A DNA stretch of 64,000 nucleotides from Galbula dea. Its lineage: Eukaryota; Chordata; Aves; Piciformes; Galbulidae. Numbering within the stretch: the first letter of the stretch is position 1; the number at the start of each line of letters is the position of its first letter. The DNA is taken from NCBI GenBank assembly GCA_013399015.1, contig VWZX01007386.1:310001-374000 (forward strand). Reading direction: 5' to 3'. A model generated the notes under the pieces. It saw only the letters and a program-made list of their open reading frames with translations. It made no database searches and was not told the origin of the DNA. Shown one piece after another: positions 39,901-48,700 of this stretch. Made by a program: the position numbers and the translations under genes.

Positions 39901-41374
39901 ATCTCCCCAAAGAACAGCAGCAGAGTGAATCTTGAATTCAACATGGAAAGCAAATATTCAAGAACTACACTCATTCTAGGAAAATAGCCTGGGAGCCATC
40001 CCTCCTTCCTAACCTCATCATGTTGTGAATGGCTTCCAAGGACAAGGTACCTCCAGGACAGACATCAGTGACTAGCACTAGCTCCAGTGCCATTTCCCAG
40101 ACAGTAATCAGCTACTCCCTCACTTAGTCTTTCTGCACTCCTTTGCTTCAGCTCTTTGTAATCTTCAGGGTTGGCCACATGCACTATCTGATCTCACCTT
40201 TTCAGGGTTCCAGTTCCTTCTCTAAAGTGGAATGCTGAAGAAGCTGTGCATACTGCCAAAAGTGGAAGGACTAAGAAGGTGCATTAAAGGACCACACTGC
40301 TTGTGAAATATGCATTAAGAGAGTCAACTTAATTAGGTGCTCTGTATTAAATGCTGAGTAACAGCCTGTTATCCAATCTAATTGATCCAGATGGTCAGAT
40401 TATCATAGGCACAACTACTTGCAGAATACATTGTAAATGGTTTGGCAACCCAGGGCACAGACACTGGCCTGCTTTCATTTATCTTCCTCCCTTTCCAGTT
40501 AAGTATCAGAAATGGGCTGGATTTCTGAAAGACACCCCAATCAGAAGCATACTTGTAGTCACAGAGACTCTGCAAGGCTGTTCAAAACATTTGCCATTTA
40601 GGAGCATCATTTGGCAAACCTGTGATTCCTTTCACCCCTGCTTCATGCCTTCAAATCTGAAATTTGCTTAAATTTGGACTATGCTGAATTAGAGAGCATT
40701 AGAGACAATCCAAAAAGCCTTGTCTATCTCTAATTCCTATGACTCTTAAAAGGCATTTATGGTAGTCTTGAAGATACAATGGAGGAAGCTGCAGTCTGCT
40801 GTAGCTGTGGACAAGGAGTAATTCTGGCACAAGGTGAGCTTCTGCCCACATCAGCATGCACTTTGAGACTGTAATGATTCAGGAAGCTGTCAATATGCAG
40901 TAAACAGAGAGACTTGCCTATAACCCTTTAGCCCTTTGTGGGAATGTATAGTCTTTAAAGTAAGAGTTACTGGGACAAAGGATAATAGCAATTTTCTTAG
41001 TCATTTTAGAGAAAAGGAGGGCTGTGACACTCTGTTCCATGGGGGAAGGAAAGCCTGAAGCAGATCATGATCTGAGTGATCTTGCTGACAGGGAGCCCCA
41101 ATGCAGAGCAGCAAGTAGAGGTCTGGATGAGGACTGGAGACAGTGATCTGGATGAGACACAGCTCAGTGTGTCTATGAACTCTGAACTGTCTGTACATAA
41201 CCTTGGCCACAGATTTTTCTCTTTTTTTTTTTTTTTAAGTCCTAAAAGAAGACACAGAAGCCCTTTCAAAGTATTCCTCTCTCTGTTCCCCAGCCCCTTT
41301 CCACCTATTCAACTTCACAGGCAGAAATTAACAATGAAGCAGAGAATAAACTTACCAGGTGTGTGTGTTTCCAT
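12871..41374 (-). CDS. ANO2: ANO2 (anoctamin-2 / TMEM16B), 5' part: ten coding exons, 3' part off the left edge
   Basis: Calcium-activated chloride channel of the anoctamin family, known in mammals from olfactory cilia and photoreceptor terminals. Ten exons (19, 167, 393, 99, 152, 55, 49, 56, 42 and 65 nt) join in one unbroken frame of about 365 codons. They cover the cytosolic N-terminal (dimerisation) domain and end at the IDLIR motif just before transmembrane helix 1. Diagnostic stretches that match remembered mammalian ANO2 are RKVDYVLAYHYRKR, LGPLDALEEE, RIHAPWQVL, SYPFSREK, DTFFDNATRSRI and EWARYG. Every intron has GT-AG ends and the phases agree throughout. The pore helices, Ca2+-binding residues and C-terminus are not in the window. 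ANO1 is the nearest alternative, but the linker and the position next to VWF favour ANO2. The first exon is the least certain. Confidence 0.93.
12936..15408. other. ANO2 intron 9
   Basis: AT-rich intron of about 2.5 kb. I see no exon, recognisable transposon or strong repeat in it. Confidence 0.7.
15409..15450 (-). CDS. ANO2: ANO2 coding exon 9 (42-nt small exon)
   Basis: A phase 0-0 exon of 14 codons, GEYEGQNDDMNERK, between acceptor TTTCTCCAG and donor GTAAAA. Mammalian ANO2 has GEYDSPEDDMNDRK at the same place, an acidic loop before the membrane domain. The donor is weaker than its neighbours (GTAAAA), so skipping would be possible without a frame change; this is inference only. Confidence 0.93.
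15673..15728 (-). CDS. ANO2: ANO2 coding exon 8
   Basis: A 56-nt exon with acceptor TTCTTTTAG and donor GTATGT. It completes Gly and continues ISTLIANNVYDAAYPLHD, matching INSLIANNIYEAAYPLHD of ANO2. The motif family (L...N.Y.AAYPLHDG) lies in the cytosolic domain shortly before the first membrane helix. Confidence 0.95.
15729..16645. other. ANO2 intron 7
   Basis: AT-rich intron of about 0.9 kb. The only notable string is TACGACGTCATGG near 16112, one base off a palindromic cAMP-response element; with no other support it is not called as a site. The two small introns beside it (15451-15672 and 16695-17051) hold nothing I recognise. Confidence 0.65.
16646..16694 (-). CDS. ANO2: ANO2 coding exon 7
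   Basis: A 49-nt exon reading VREILKRTSTKARNSM plus one base, between acceptor TTCCACAG and donor GTAAGA. It corresponds to VHEILKRTACSRANNTMG of mammalian ANO2. It ends in phase 1, and the next exon supplies the two bases that finish the Gly codon. Confidence 0.94.
17052..17106 (-). CDS. ANO2: ANO2 coding exon 6
   Basis: A 55-nt exon. Its first base completes the Leu codon split by the preceding intron, then it reads YNIKDKDTFFDNATRSRI and stops at a GTAAGT donor in phase 0. The DTFFDNATRSRI motif is close to invariant in ANO1/ANO2 in my memory of the family. Confidence 0.95.
17107..18373. other. ANO2 intron 5
   Basis: About 1.3 kb, with the duplicated self-complementary 16-mer at 17941-17979 and nothing else recognisable. 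The following intron (18526-19447) holds a short GACTGTAAA tandem near 18950. Confidence 0.65.
17941..17979. repeat. Two tandem copies of a self-complementary 16-mer
   Basis: AAATACTCAAGTATTT occurs at 17941-17956 and again at 17964-17979. Each copy is itself close to a palindrome. It lies in the ANO2 intron between exons 5 and 6. Confidence 0.85.
18374..18525 (-). CDS. ANO2: ANO2 coding exon 5
   Basis: A 152-nt exon, acceptor TTTACTCAG, donor TT|GTGAGT, ending in phase 2. It begins MYEITEEGG and ends SYPFSREKIY plus two bases of a Leu codon. The SYPFSREK motif matches ANO2 (SYPFSREKMYL). The start is one residue shorter than I recall for the mammalian protein (EMYE), consistent with a one-codon acceptor shift. 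The middle part is divergent but fully open. Confidence 0.93.
19448..19546 (-). CDS. ANO2: ANO2 coding exon 4
   Basis: A 99-nt phase 0-0 exon (residues about 194-226) between acceptor TTTCAG and donor GTAAGT. It encodes NKSQGLSFVRIHAPWQVLSR followed by EAELLKIKMPTKK. The RIHAPWQVL...EAE.LKIK.PTKK block is a hallmark of ANO1/ANO2 and lies in the cytosolic N-terminal domain. It is separated from exon 3 by the largest intron in the window (about 14.2 kb). Confidence 0.95.
20172..20270 (+). pseudogene. U2 snRNA pseudogene with internal deletion
   Basis: CTTCTCAGCTTTTGGCTAAA followed by ATCAAG matches the conserved 5' end of U2 (CTTCTCGGCCTTTTGGCTAAGATCAAG) with three differences. After a gap of roughly 35 U2 bases (the stem IIa/branch-site-proximal part), GTCCCCTGTCTGGAGGACTA resembles U2 GTCCTCTATCCGAGGACAATA. 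A weaker similarity continues to about 20270. The deletion and substitutions make it non-functional. Confidence 0.68.
21140..21370 (+). mobile_element. Ancient LINE (L2/L3/CR1-like) reverse transcriptase remnant
   Basis: Translation from 21218 gives DVPQACILGPALF, then about 20 residues and YCYADDKQICFS. This is the GVPQGSVLGP...YADDTQ pair of RT motifs that surrounds the catalytic aspartates of non-LTR retrotransposons. The preceding SSPFSL phrase also fits. Stops and frame changes surround it and I can follow it for only about 230 nt. It is an old, non-functional fossil in the large ANO2 intron. Confidence 0.7.
22401..22578 (+). mobile_element. CR1 LINE, 3' end fragment
   Basis: It starts with a WHRLPRE-like phrase (GGCACAGGTTGCCCAGAGAG), runs through CCCTGGAAACATTCAAGGTC and GGTTGAACTAGGTAAC, and ends in CCATTCTATGATTCTATG, the standard CR1 tail. 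A T-rich run precedes it. It is a short 5'-truncated copy in the large ANO2 intron, plus orientation. Confidence 0.9.
30354..30390. repeat. Imperfect (TTGG)n repeat
   Basis: Repeated TTGG/TTGGTTGG units with an interruption at TCAGC. It lies in the large ANO2 intron. Confidence 0.8.
33732..34124 (-). CDS. ANO2: ANO2 coding exon 3 (start of the conserved N-terminal domain)
   Basis: A 393-nt phase 0-0 exon (residues about 63-193). It carries NNYLD, then MHFRDSRRKVDYVLAYHYRKR-type sequence, a low-complexity linker rich in Pro, Ser and Gln, then LGPLDALEEEKRLQREEYE and an acidic end DPE at a GTAAGA donor. The KVDYVLAYH block and the charged LDALEEE helix identify ANO1/ANO2. The linker between YHYRKR and LGPLDALEEE is about 55 residues, longer than the roughly 34 I recall for human ANO2. 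The exon is locally GC-rich, so other frames are also open here; those are shadows. Confidence 0.95.
34125..36979. other. ANO2 intron 2
   Basis: About 2.9 kb. No transposon or exon recognised; open frames are short and lack family features. Confidence 0.65.
36980..37146 (-). CDS. ANO2: ANO2 coding exon 2 (variable N-terminal tail)
   Basis: Acceptor TTATTCTCAG and donor TCT|GTAAGT bound a 167-nt exon with one open frame (two bases plus 55 codons, residues about 7-62). It ends in SFSSS directly before the IINNYLD motif of the next exon. Mammalian ANO2 has a serine run at the same place (RSSS before VINNYLD). The rest is Ser/Thr/Asn-rich and shows no recognisable domain. In this family the extreme N-terminus is poorly conserved and differs between sensory-tissue isoforms, so its low similarity is expected. 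Confidence 0.82.
37147..41355. other. ANO2 intron 1
   Basis: About 4.2 kb. It holds a candidate 9-12 nt microexon on the minus strand (37306-37317), an exon-like open stretch on the plus strand (37782-37892), a CTCF-like motif (38059-38071), the TA microsatellite and a T run at 41221-41236. The assignment assumes that the first coding exon is the one at 41356-41374. Confidence 0.55.
38754..38796. repeat. (TA)n-rich microsatellite
   Basis: Mostly TA steps (CATATATATATAT and GATATATACTATCTATAG) in ANO2 intron 1. Confidence 0.85.
41356..41374 (-). CDS. ANO2: ANO2 coding exon 1 (start codon, 19 nt coding)
   Basis: ATG at 41374-41372 lies in an optimal Kozak context (CACCATGG). The coding part reads METHTP plus one base, then a strong GTAAGT donor. 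It ends in phase 1, which is exactly what the next exon requires. A second in-frame ATG lies ten codons upstream (41404-41402) in a poorer context, so I prefer the downstream one. An in-frame stop precedes both. This is inferred from phase, context and donor alone, because such a short peptide cannot be matched to family members. An alternative first exon elsewhere in the 4 kb intron remains possible. Confidence 0.6.
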
Positions 41375-44007
41375 GGTGCCTGGAGGTTTGGCTGAAAGTT
41401 GCATCAGTGCTAATAGGATGTGGCTATGCTGATCATGTGCACAATCTCCTTCTGCACTGGCTTAAGTAATGAACAACAGCAGCAGCTATTTCCATCCTGG
41501 CTTGACCCTGCTTTAAACAAACCACAAACTAAAGCTAATTAGCAAGACCTGTTTTGGTGATCACCATATCAGAGGAAAAAGGGAGAGAAAATGTCAAAAT
41601 TCCCATGACCTGAGAGGCTATGGTAATTCTTTGCTGGAACTTCAGCACCTAGTCTTCATGCTCCATAATGCCTCAACAAGCAATGTAACAACAGGCATAT
41701 GTCTTTAGATCTGCAAAACTTTACAGTGCTTCCAGGTAGGAGGTAAGTGCAGAAACCTTTTTATAAGGCTCCCTCTCAACTACTCAAGTTACTTTACTGC
41801 CTGGATGCAGCACAGTCATTCCTGCATGAAATATTCAGGGGATTATCTTGTAATCAACTGTCTAATCAGAACAGATGATGGATCCTGCTTAGCCTTCAAC
41901 CTTACAATTTAAGCAATGTATTGGGAAGAAAAGTTCTTAATGACTAATGCTACCTGAGAAAGGACTTTCATTTGCTAATGATAACTGGAGAAGGTGTAAT
42001 TATTTGGAGGTCAAATCTTTTTTCTTCTTTTAGCCTATTTATGATATTATGACAGTTTTTCTAGTGTGAGAGGGGGAAATGGATTTACTCTATGACTGAA
42101 TAAAATACAGGGTTTTTACTAGCTTGTGAATTAGGATCACACACTGTGTCATGACCAGCAAGAATAACAATTCACAGAGAGAGATGTATTGATGCACAGA
42201 TGCTAAGCTATCAAAGATACTGTCTTTAAGCAGTAAGCAGTGCAGTTGGGGTGATGTAAAACTTTCCCAGCAAGGCAAGGAAATACACAGGCTGCTTTCA
42301 TTTCTGGACAAATTGTCACTAGGCAGTTGCCCCTTTAATGAAACTACTAGAGGCAGGCCCAAGAGGATGAGATTAAATTAGATGACTGTGTTCATCTGTT
42401 TACTTCTGCTCAACTGCAGTGCCACACAAGGAATTTTGTGTAACCTACAGTAATGTTACATACCTGATTTTACTTAAAAGGGAGAGGGGTCAGAACTCCT
42501 GATTGCATCTTGAACAGCTTTATACAGTTCAGTCAAACTTCTCTGCACTATGATTTATGACTGACAAAAGGGGAAAACCAATGATTAGAGTCTATCTTTG
42601 TGCAATACAGGGAAGAAGGGTACATTAAATGCCATATAATTGTTTTTCTAACAGTTGCTTTACTATTCACATAAATAGAAAAAGTTAAATCACCCCAGTC
42701 TTCTTAGTCCCTCTTTGGAATGGTATTTCCTAATTTCTAAGTAATGTGTCAAGATGTATCAAGCACTTGTTCTTATCCTGCTCGTATCTTAAATCAGTCT
42801 CAGAACTGTGTTTAGAAACTGCTGTCAGTTACAAAACAGAACAACCTGGATCTCATAGCTTCTCAGCTGACTAATAAAAAACCTGCTTGATTACAGAAAT
42901 TCTCCTGGTAACTTTTCCCTAACAAAGTGGGATCAGAGAATACCAAGAAAAGCAACTGTTGAACTGGTTTTTTGCCTTGATGTTTCATAAACAATTCATC
43001 CCCTCCCTGGACAGAAAGCAAACCTACTGCTTTGTATATGTTTACCTCTGGGACAGAGGAATGAAAACTTGCTGAAAATTATGTTATTTTAGATCTACCT
43101 TATACCTGCATCAACTAAATGCTAGAAGGGAAAGGTAAACCCATTAATTTTGGAATAGCACAGGAATGTAGAGCCAGGTCCTGGCAAGATCCCTGTGGAC
43201 ACAAAGCTCTGCCTGAAGAGTTCAAATTGCAAGCTCCTATAAGCCATAGGATGGGTCCGTTACATGTAATACAGTTAGCTCAAGTAATAAATAATATACA
43301 GAGAAGGCAATATGATAGGAAGAAATATCAAGCTAGTTAAAATAGAATTGGGTCTGCAGTCTATTATTAAGGACATTTTCCAATAGAGAAAATCATATCT
43401 TGGCATCACTGTTTCCTGAGGTACCTGGGTATGGTGTTAGCTGATAATGCAGAGCTGCGACAAATAATACCAATATACCAGATTGTGTTTCACCTGCTCT
43501 AGACATGTGGTACTTGCAAGTCTGTAAAAGTTAGCAGAGAGATTAGATGTATTTAATAATTAAGGAGTTATATAAGACTCCTCCCCAAATCCATTTAATG
43601 TTCCTGTAAATCTATCTTGTAGCATGCTTAACGATCCAGCCAGTGTTCTAAAGTGGTGAGACACTTTCTGAATCACAGGCAGGAAGACAAAGACTAAGAC
43701 AGCTCAAAAGCATCAAGACTCACAAGCAGTATGTACAAGCTGGAAAACACTGTTCCCCAAAGCCTTGATACTCCTGGTGAACATCAGTAGAGCAGTCTGC
43801 TGTACAGCACTGTCTGAGGTGATGGCACACTACTCTGAGTACATAGCTCTCTACTAAGCAGGTACTTGATTATAACTTATGTTCACTTCTGCCAGGAAAG
43901 AATGCTTCTGGAAATAGCAGAGTTACACTAAATGAAACTAGGCAGTGTGAAAGGAAATCAAACCTGCATGGAGGAAGTCAGCATAACAAGACTGAAAATA
44001 CACATAC

Positions 44008-44211
44008 CTTCTCAGTCTGTTGAGTGAGATGTTGGAATATTTCCTTCCTCTTGCTCCTTCCTGCTTCTCTGTTTCTATGACAAGATTTTCAAGGAAGAAG
44101 TTCTTCCTGGTCTTGAACACAACAGGACCTTTTCTTGTCTTGGAATGTATAGGTACTACCAAGGCCTGAATAATAACATATAGACCATACAGAATAGAGT
44201 TCTCTGGACTC
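44008..44211 (-). other. Unassigned exon-like open stretch in the spacer
   Basis: A polypyrimidine acceptor (TTTTTTTTCTTACAG) and a GTATGT donor enclose 204 nt with a single open frame of 67 full codons. The product begins SPENSILYGLYVIIQALVV and ends with the basic phrase KYSNISLNRLR. I recognise no family. Neither phase fits ANO2 exon 2, so it is not an obvious extra ANO2 coding exon. It could be a chance structure, a non-coding upstream exon or part of an undescribed transcript. Confidence 0.25.
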
Positions 44212-44598
44212 CTGTAAGAAAAAAAAATAACCTCTCCTGGCATGTATTATGCACCTGTTTTAGTCCATACACTGATGTGGATGCCTGAAAGCAAAATTAC
44301 AAACAAGGAAGAAAAGCCATATAATATGGCACATGTTCTTGAACCTGTATAAAGCCTTAATACAGTTCTATTTATCCAATTACACCAAACTACCTCTCCT
44401 ATGATTTTAATCCTGTAACTAAGAAGTTTTCCAAAAAGTTATCTGGAGCTCCTTAGGAAAAAATACTAATTGCACTCCTCTGAAAACCAGTATCTTTATT
44501 TCAGTCAGTTTCTCCCTTGAGACACATAGATGCACAAAACTTTTCTTGTTAATTGAGGCAGAAATGCTTGCCTGTCTGTTGGACAGATTTCTCCATCC

Positions 44599-45189
44599 AT
44601 GTTGTTGCTGGTGGAAAATATTAGCTTTGTTTGTCACCTTTTCAGAAGTTCCAGAAAGCTCTGGTCTGTCTTTTCCCCTATGGATGCTCCCATGTGTCCT
44701 CCCCATGCTGATAAGCTGGTACCTGACTCATACAATAATCTGATCAGAAGACCTGTCTGCAGTCACGAAGCCTTAGTTTGCTCTCCTGTCAGCTTTAATG
44801 AGCTAAGGAAGGCCAGTCTGAGTGAGGTCACTGATGAAAAAAAAATGGGACAGTCCAGCAATGGTAAGGGGAAAACACTGCCTTTTAGTCCCTATCTGTT
44901 CCTTTCCTTTGGTTCTCTCCAATGTTGCAGGCTGCTGTTCCAGCAGTTGCTTACTTGCAGATTCAAAAGAGCTGCTGTGCAGTTGATCACCTGGGTGACC
45001 AAAACACCTCTGACAGGGAGTTTAATATACAGAGCCAGTAATAACAAGGAACTAGTGCAAAGATGGAGGAAAACTGGTGACAGATATCTACTGTGGGAAG
45101 TGGAGCTGGCACTAGATTCCACCCAGGTTCAACAAGTCTCTGAAAAATCTTTTGTCTTCTGTGGTCTGACCAGACCAAGTGGAATTTAA
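44599..45189 (+). other. 196-codon open frame in the spacer, no known family
   Basis: The longest open frame in the window outside a recognised exon, on the strand opposite to both genes. It starts MLLLVENISF and ends CGLTRPSGI. Inside it, a CACCTTTTCAG acceptor (before 44646) and an ATG|GTAAGG donor (after 44863) frame a protein-like part that contains VPDSYNNLIRRPVC and SLSEVTDEKKMGQ. No signal peptide, membrane segment or domain is evident. Chance is a reasonable explanation in 64 kb of six-frame sequence. Confidence 0.2.
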
Positions 45190-45779
45190 ATCCTGCTGAA
45201 TTTATTCCTGGCTGCAGTAACTAAATTAAACCTGCCACTCACAATACTGTATTTGAAATAACTAGCTACTTTTGTAGCTAATGCAACAGAAGTAGTTCTG
45301 GTATCTGGAAACAAGGGAAATTACTTTCTTTTCCAGATGGTCTGTGGATGTGCTGAAGTAAAGAAGTAAGACCTGTCCCTCAGCCCCATTCATATTGCAG
45401 CATGCCACAATCTGTATAGTTTGTGGACCAAGAACATCACCATCTTATTATGAAATCTTACACTATAATCATTGAACTCTCTGAACAAGAGGGGGGAAAA
45501 AGAAGACAAAAAAAAACAAAACCAAAAAGTCCACAGCATGTCACTAAGGTCTGAAGAGGGGAATGAAGTATAATGTCTTTGAAGACAATGCTAAATGATT
45601 TGGGATACATTCTTTAAGTAGAAACAGCTCTTTCCATTAAAGTGTTGTAAGCTTGCCTTTTTTTTTTTTTCATAAGAATAATGTGGATTACTTTCCATGG
45701 TGATGATGATGAAGGGGAATGATACAATCTGTAATCTCTCTTCTATAAAACACTCCAAGAATAATAAGAAAATGCTCCA

Positions 45780-48700
45780 TTGTGCTAGTAAGTTTTATTG
45801 TTTGCTATGTGGATACAATCAGTTAGCCAGGATTCTACAGGATAACACTGTCTACAGAGAGCAAATGAGGCTTGCTTTGTAAAGTTCCTTCATCATAAAA
45901 CTGGAGATTAAGCAACAGAGCTTCTTGGAAGTACTCATTCTGTACATGTCCGGGAATGGCATTCACACTGCGAGGCAGAAGGGATATAATGCTGCACCAC
46001 TGTCCCATTGGCACACCTCAGGGGGATGGTCACCATGGTCGTTTGTGTGGCTGTACAGCAGCTGCAGAGGTCTTCCCATTTCCCTGTCTGAACAGAGTAT
46101 CTGGTATTGCTTCTGCACTTGCCCTAAATAGAAAAAAAGAGACACCAAGTTGAACAGTACCAGACCTGAATGCAATCAGAATCCAGGTTCTTCCCTTCAA
46201 AATGGACAACTTTGCCTGCAGTTCAGTGCTCTGCCCTAAACAACAAACTCAGGAAAAGGTATCTGATTCCAGAGTGTGGGCTGCTGGTCAAAGAGTAATA
46301 TCTCATGAGCATAAGCATGGTGAAGGATGTCCAGGGCTATTGTGCTGGCTGGTTATTGTCTCATCTGTATGAGATCATGCATCAAGAAAGTGCTTTAGCC
46401 CAAATGTTGCAAGCCACACACCTGTCATTGTCCTGCTGATTGCCATTTCATAGCAATATAGTATTGTCTGAGCTGGAAGGGACCGAATAGGATCATCAAG
46501 GCCAGCTCTTAAACTCGTGGAGGACACCCCAAGAATCACACCATGTGCCTGAGAGATCTATCTAGATGCTTCTTAAAGTCCATCAGGCATGGTGCTGAGA
46601 CTTCCGTGGGGAGGCTTTTCCAGATCCCCACCACCCTCTGAATGAAGAACCTTTTCCTAATCTCCAGCCTGAACCTCCCTTGACTCAACTTCACCCTGTT
46701 TCCCCTAGTCTTATTGCTGTCCACCAGATTAGATCAGCCTTTGCCCCTCTACTGTCCCCTCTGAGGATGCTGAACAGGGTGATGAGGTCTCCTCTCAATC
46801 TCCTCTTCTCAAGGCCAAACAAACCAAGTGACCTCAGCCACTCCTCTTAAGGTTTCCCCTCTTTCCAGGCTGGGTTTGTAGCAGGACAGGTGCTCAATCT
46901 GAGGGCAAAGGTTTTCCTCCTAGAAGAGAGAAAGAGGACAAGGGCAGGTCTTGGGGTTGGAGGGGTTGCTTTTGTTATTACCTCACAATGGGAAATAGGT
47001 ACTTCCTTTTCAGCCACACATCCATTGCTATTCCTATACTGCAGTCTGGTACTAACTGGTCGACATTCCACTTCCACACCTACCAAGTGAAAAAAAAAAC
47101 ACAACAAAAAGTAAAAAAGTACAGGCATTTGGCAGTGGTGACAATTGTTTTTTTAATTCCCCTTTGTAAGGTCCCTGAAATTACTGTTGAGATGTGCAAT
47201 GTCATTATTTACATGTAAGATCCCTAGCAAGAGAATTAAGTATATCTCCTTAGACTAACTGATGTAGAACTGTGTGACTATATCACACTACAGCCCTAAA
47301 TTCTACACTAAGCTTGGATTTGTTATATGTGGAGTGTGCAAAATGAGGGAATCTGCTAATCCCTCTTTGAGAAGGGACATTGGCTTGCTATGATGTGTTA
47401 ACTGCAGTAGTTAACAGATGACTGCTCTTCTACTTCTGAAGGGAACCTTGCCATTGACATCCTCAAATACAGACTAATCCAGACTATTTTGTTCTGAAAG
47501 CTTTTGTCTCTTTTGGTCCACATCTAAAGACTTGTGAAAGAGCCAAAGGTTTTTAAATGGTTATTCTATGCATTGCAAACAGCAGTTCTTTATAGTGTTA
47601 ATACAGTGCTATACCTCTGTGTAAAAACAGGCTCCTAGGCTTACTCATTTATAGCTAACCGATGGAATGTCTGTATTTTCCAGAACACTCAACTATTTTT
47701 TACATACAGCAGCTTTTCAGACAGCTGAAGGAATTCAGCTGGCCAGCTGCACATCTAAGCAGATCCATAAATTGACCTCTAGGTTGGTCAGGCAGGACTT
47801 GCCCTAGGTAAAGCCATGGTGGCTGTCACCTCCCTCTACTCCATGTGCCTTAGCATATCTTCTAGGAGGATCTGTTCCATGATCTTCCTAGACACAAATG
47901 TGAGGTTGACAGGTCAGTAGATCCCAAGGTCCTCCTTGCTAGCCTTTTAAAAAATGGTGCAGTGTTTCTCTTTTTCCAGTCTCCAAGGACTTCACCTGTC
48001 TGCCAGGACTTTTCAAACATCATAGACAGTGGCTTGGCAGCTACATCAGCCAGTTTCCTCAGGACTCTGGGACATCAGGTCCCACAGACTTCTGTATATT
48101 CAGGTTCCTCAAGTGGTCTCAAGCCTGATCTTTTAAATCATAAAATCTGGTTTTGTTAATAAATAATTTTCAGGACTCCTTACTCAAAGCCTGGTAGGTT
48201 AACACTCTTAACTGGATTACTGTTTGAACCATCTGATGACAGTCTATCTCAATAGCTTTCTGACTGCTGTTTCTCAGGCCAGAACTCTGTGATTATACAG
48301 ACAGACAATGGCTCCAGACTCTCTAGGAGTTAACATCCATCATCAGAGGTATTATTATAGCAGTTACTGTGCCAGTGTGATGATAGGCTGCTATGCTGAC
48401 CATTTTTTATTTATAAGCACATGTACAGAGAAAGAAAAATAAATAAATAAATAGCTAACAGAACAGAGGAGGCAACATGTTGATATTCTGACCTTAAAAG
48501 AGGATCTCAGTCTTCCATTACTTTTTAAAAAATATTACACAAGCTGCAGTATTATTATTTTTTTATTTAGAAAGGAGAAAACAGAGGTGGTCTGTTCACA
48601 AAAGCATCAGAGACTCATTTTAGAAATGAGGACCCAACCCTACAAATCCTTCCTACACTCACAGCCTCACTGACATTTGGGTTATCTACACAATGATGCA

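Larger units (their letters stand above)
41375..45779. other. ANO2-VWF spacer, with the ANO2 5' UTR and presumably its promoter
   Basis: About 4.4 kb between the VWF poly(A) site and the ANO2 start codon. The first few hundred bases upstream of the ANO2 ATG have very few CpG and no clear TATA box beyond a TTTAAAG near 41509, so I do not place a promoter. Two exon-like open stretches, one per strand, lie at 44008-44211 and 44599-45189. A T run (45658-45671) is the only simple repeat of note. Confidence 0.6.

Noticed and set aside
41402..41404. Upstream in-frame ATG as the ANO2 start
   Set aside because: Its context is weaker than CACCATGG ten codons downstream; kept only as an alternative.
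46536..46724. Minus-strand 62-codon frame as a host gene
   Set aside because: It is the C-terminal end of the CR1 ORF2.
46982..47079. Gel-forming mucin (MUC2/MUC5-like) instead of VWF for the cystine-knot exons
   Set aside because: The adjoining C6 exons match VWF closely, exon sizes fit VWF, and ANO2 is the known VWF neighbour.
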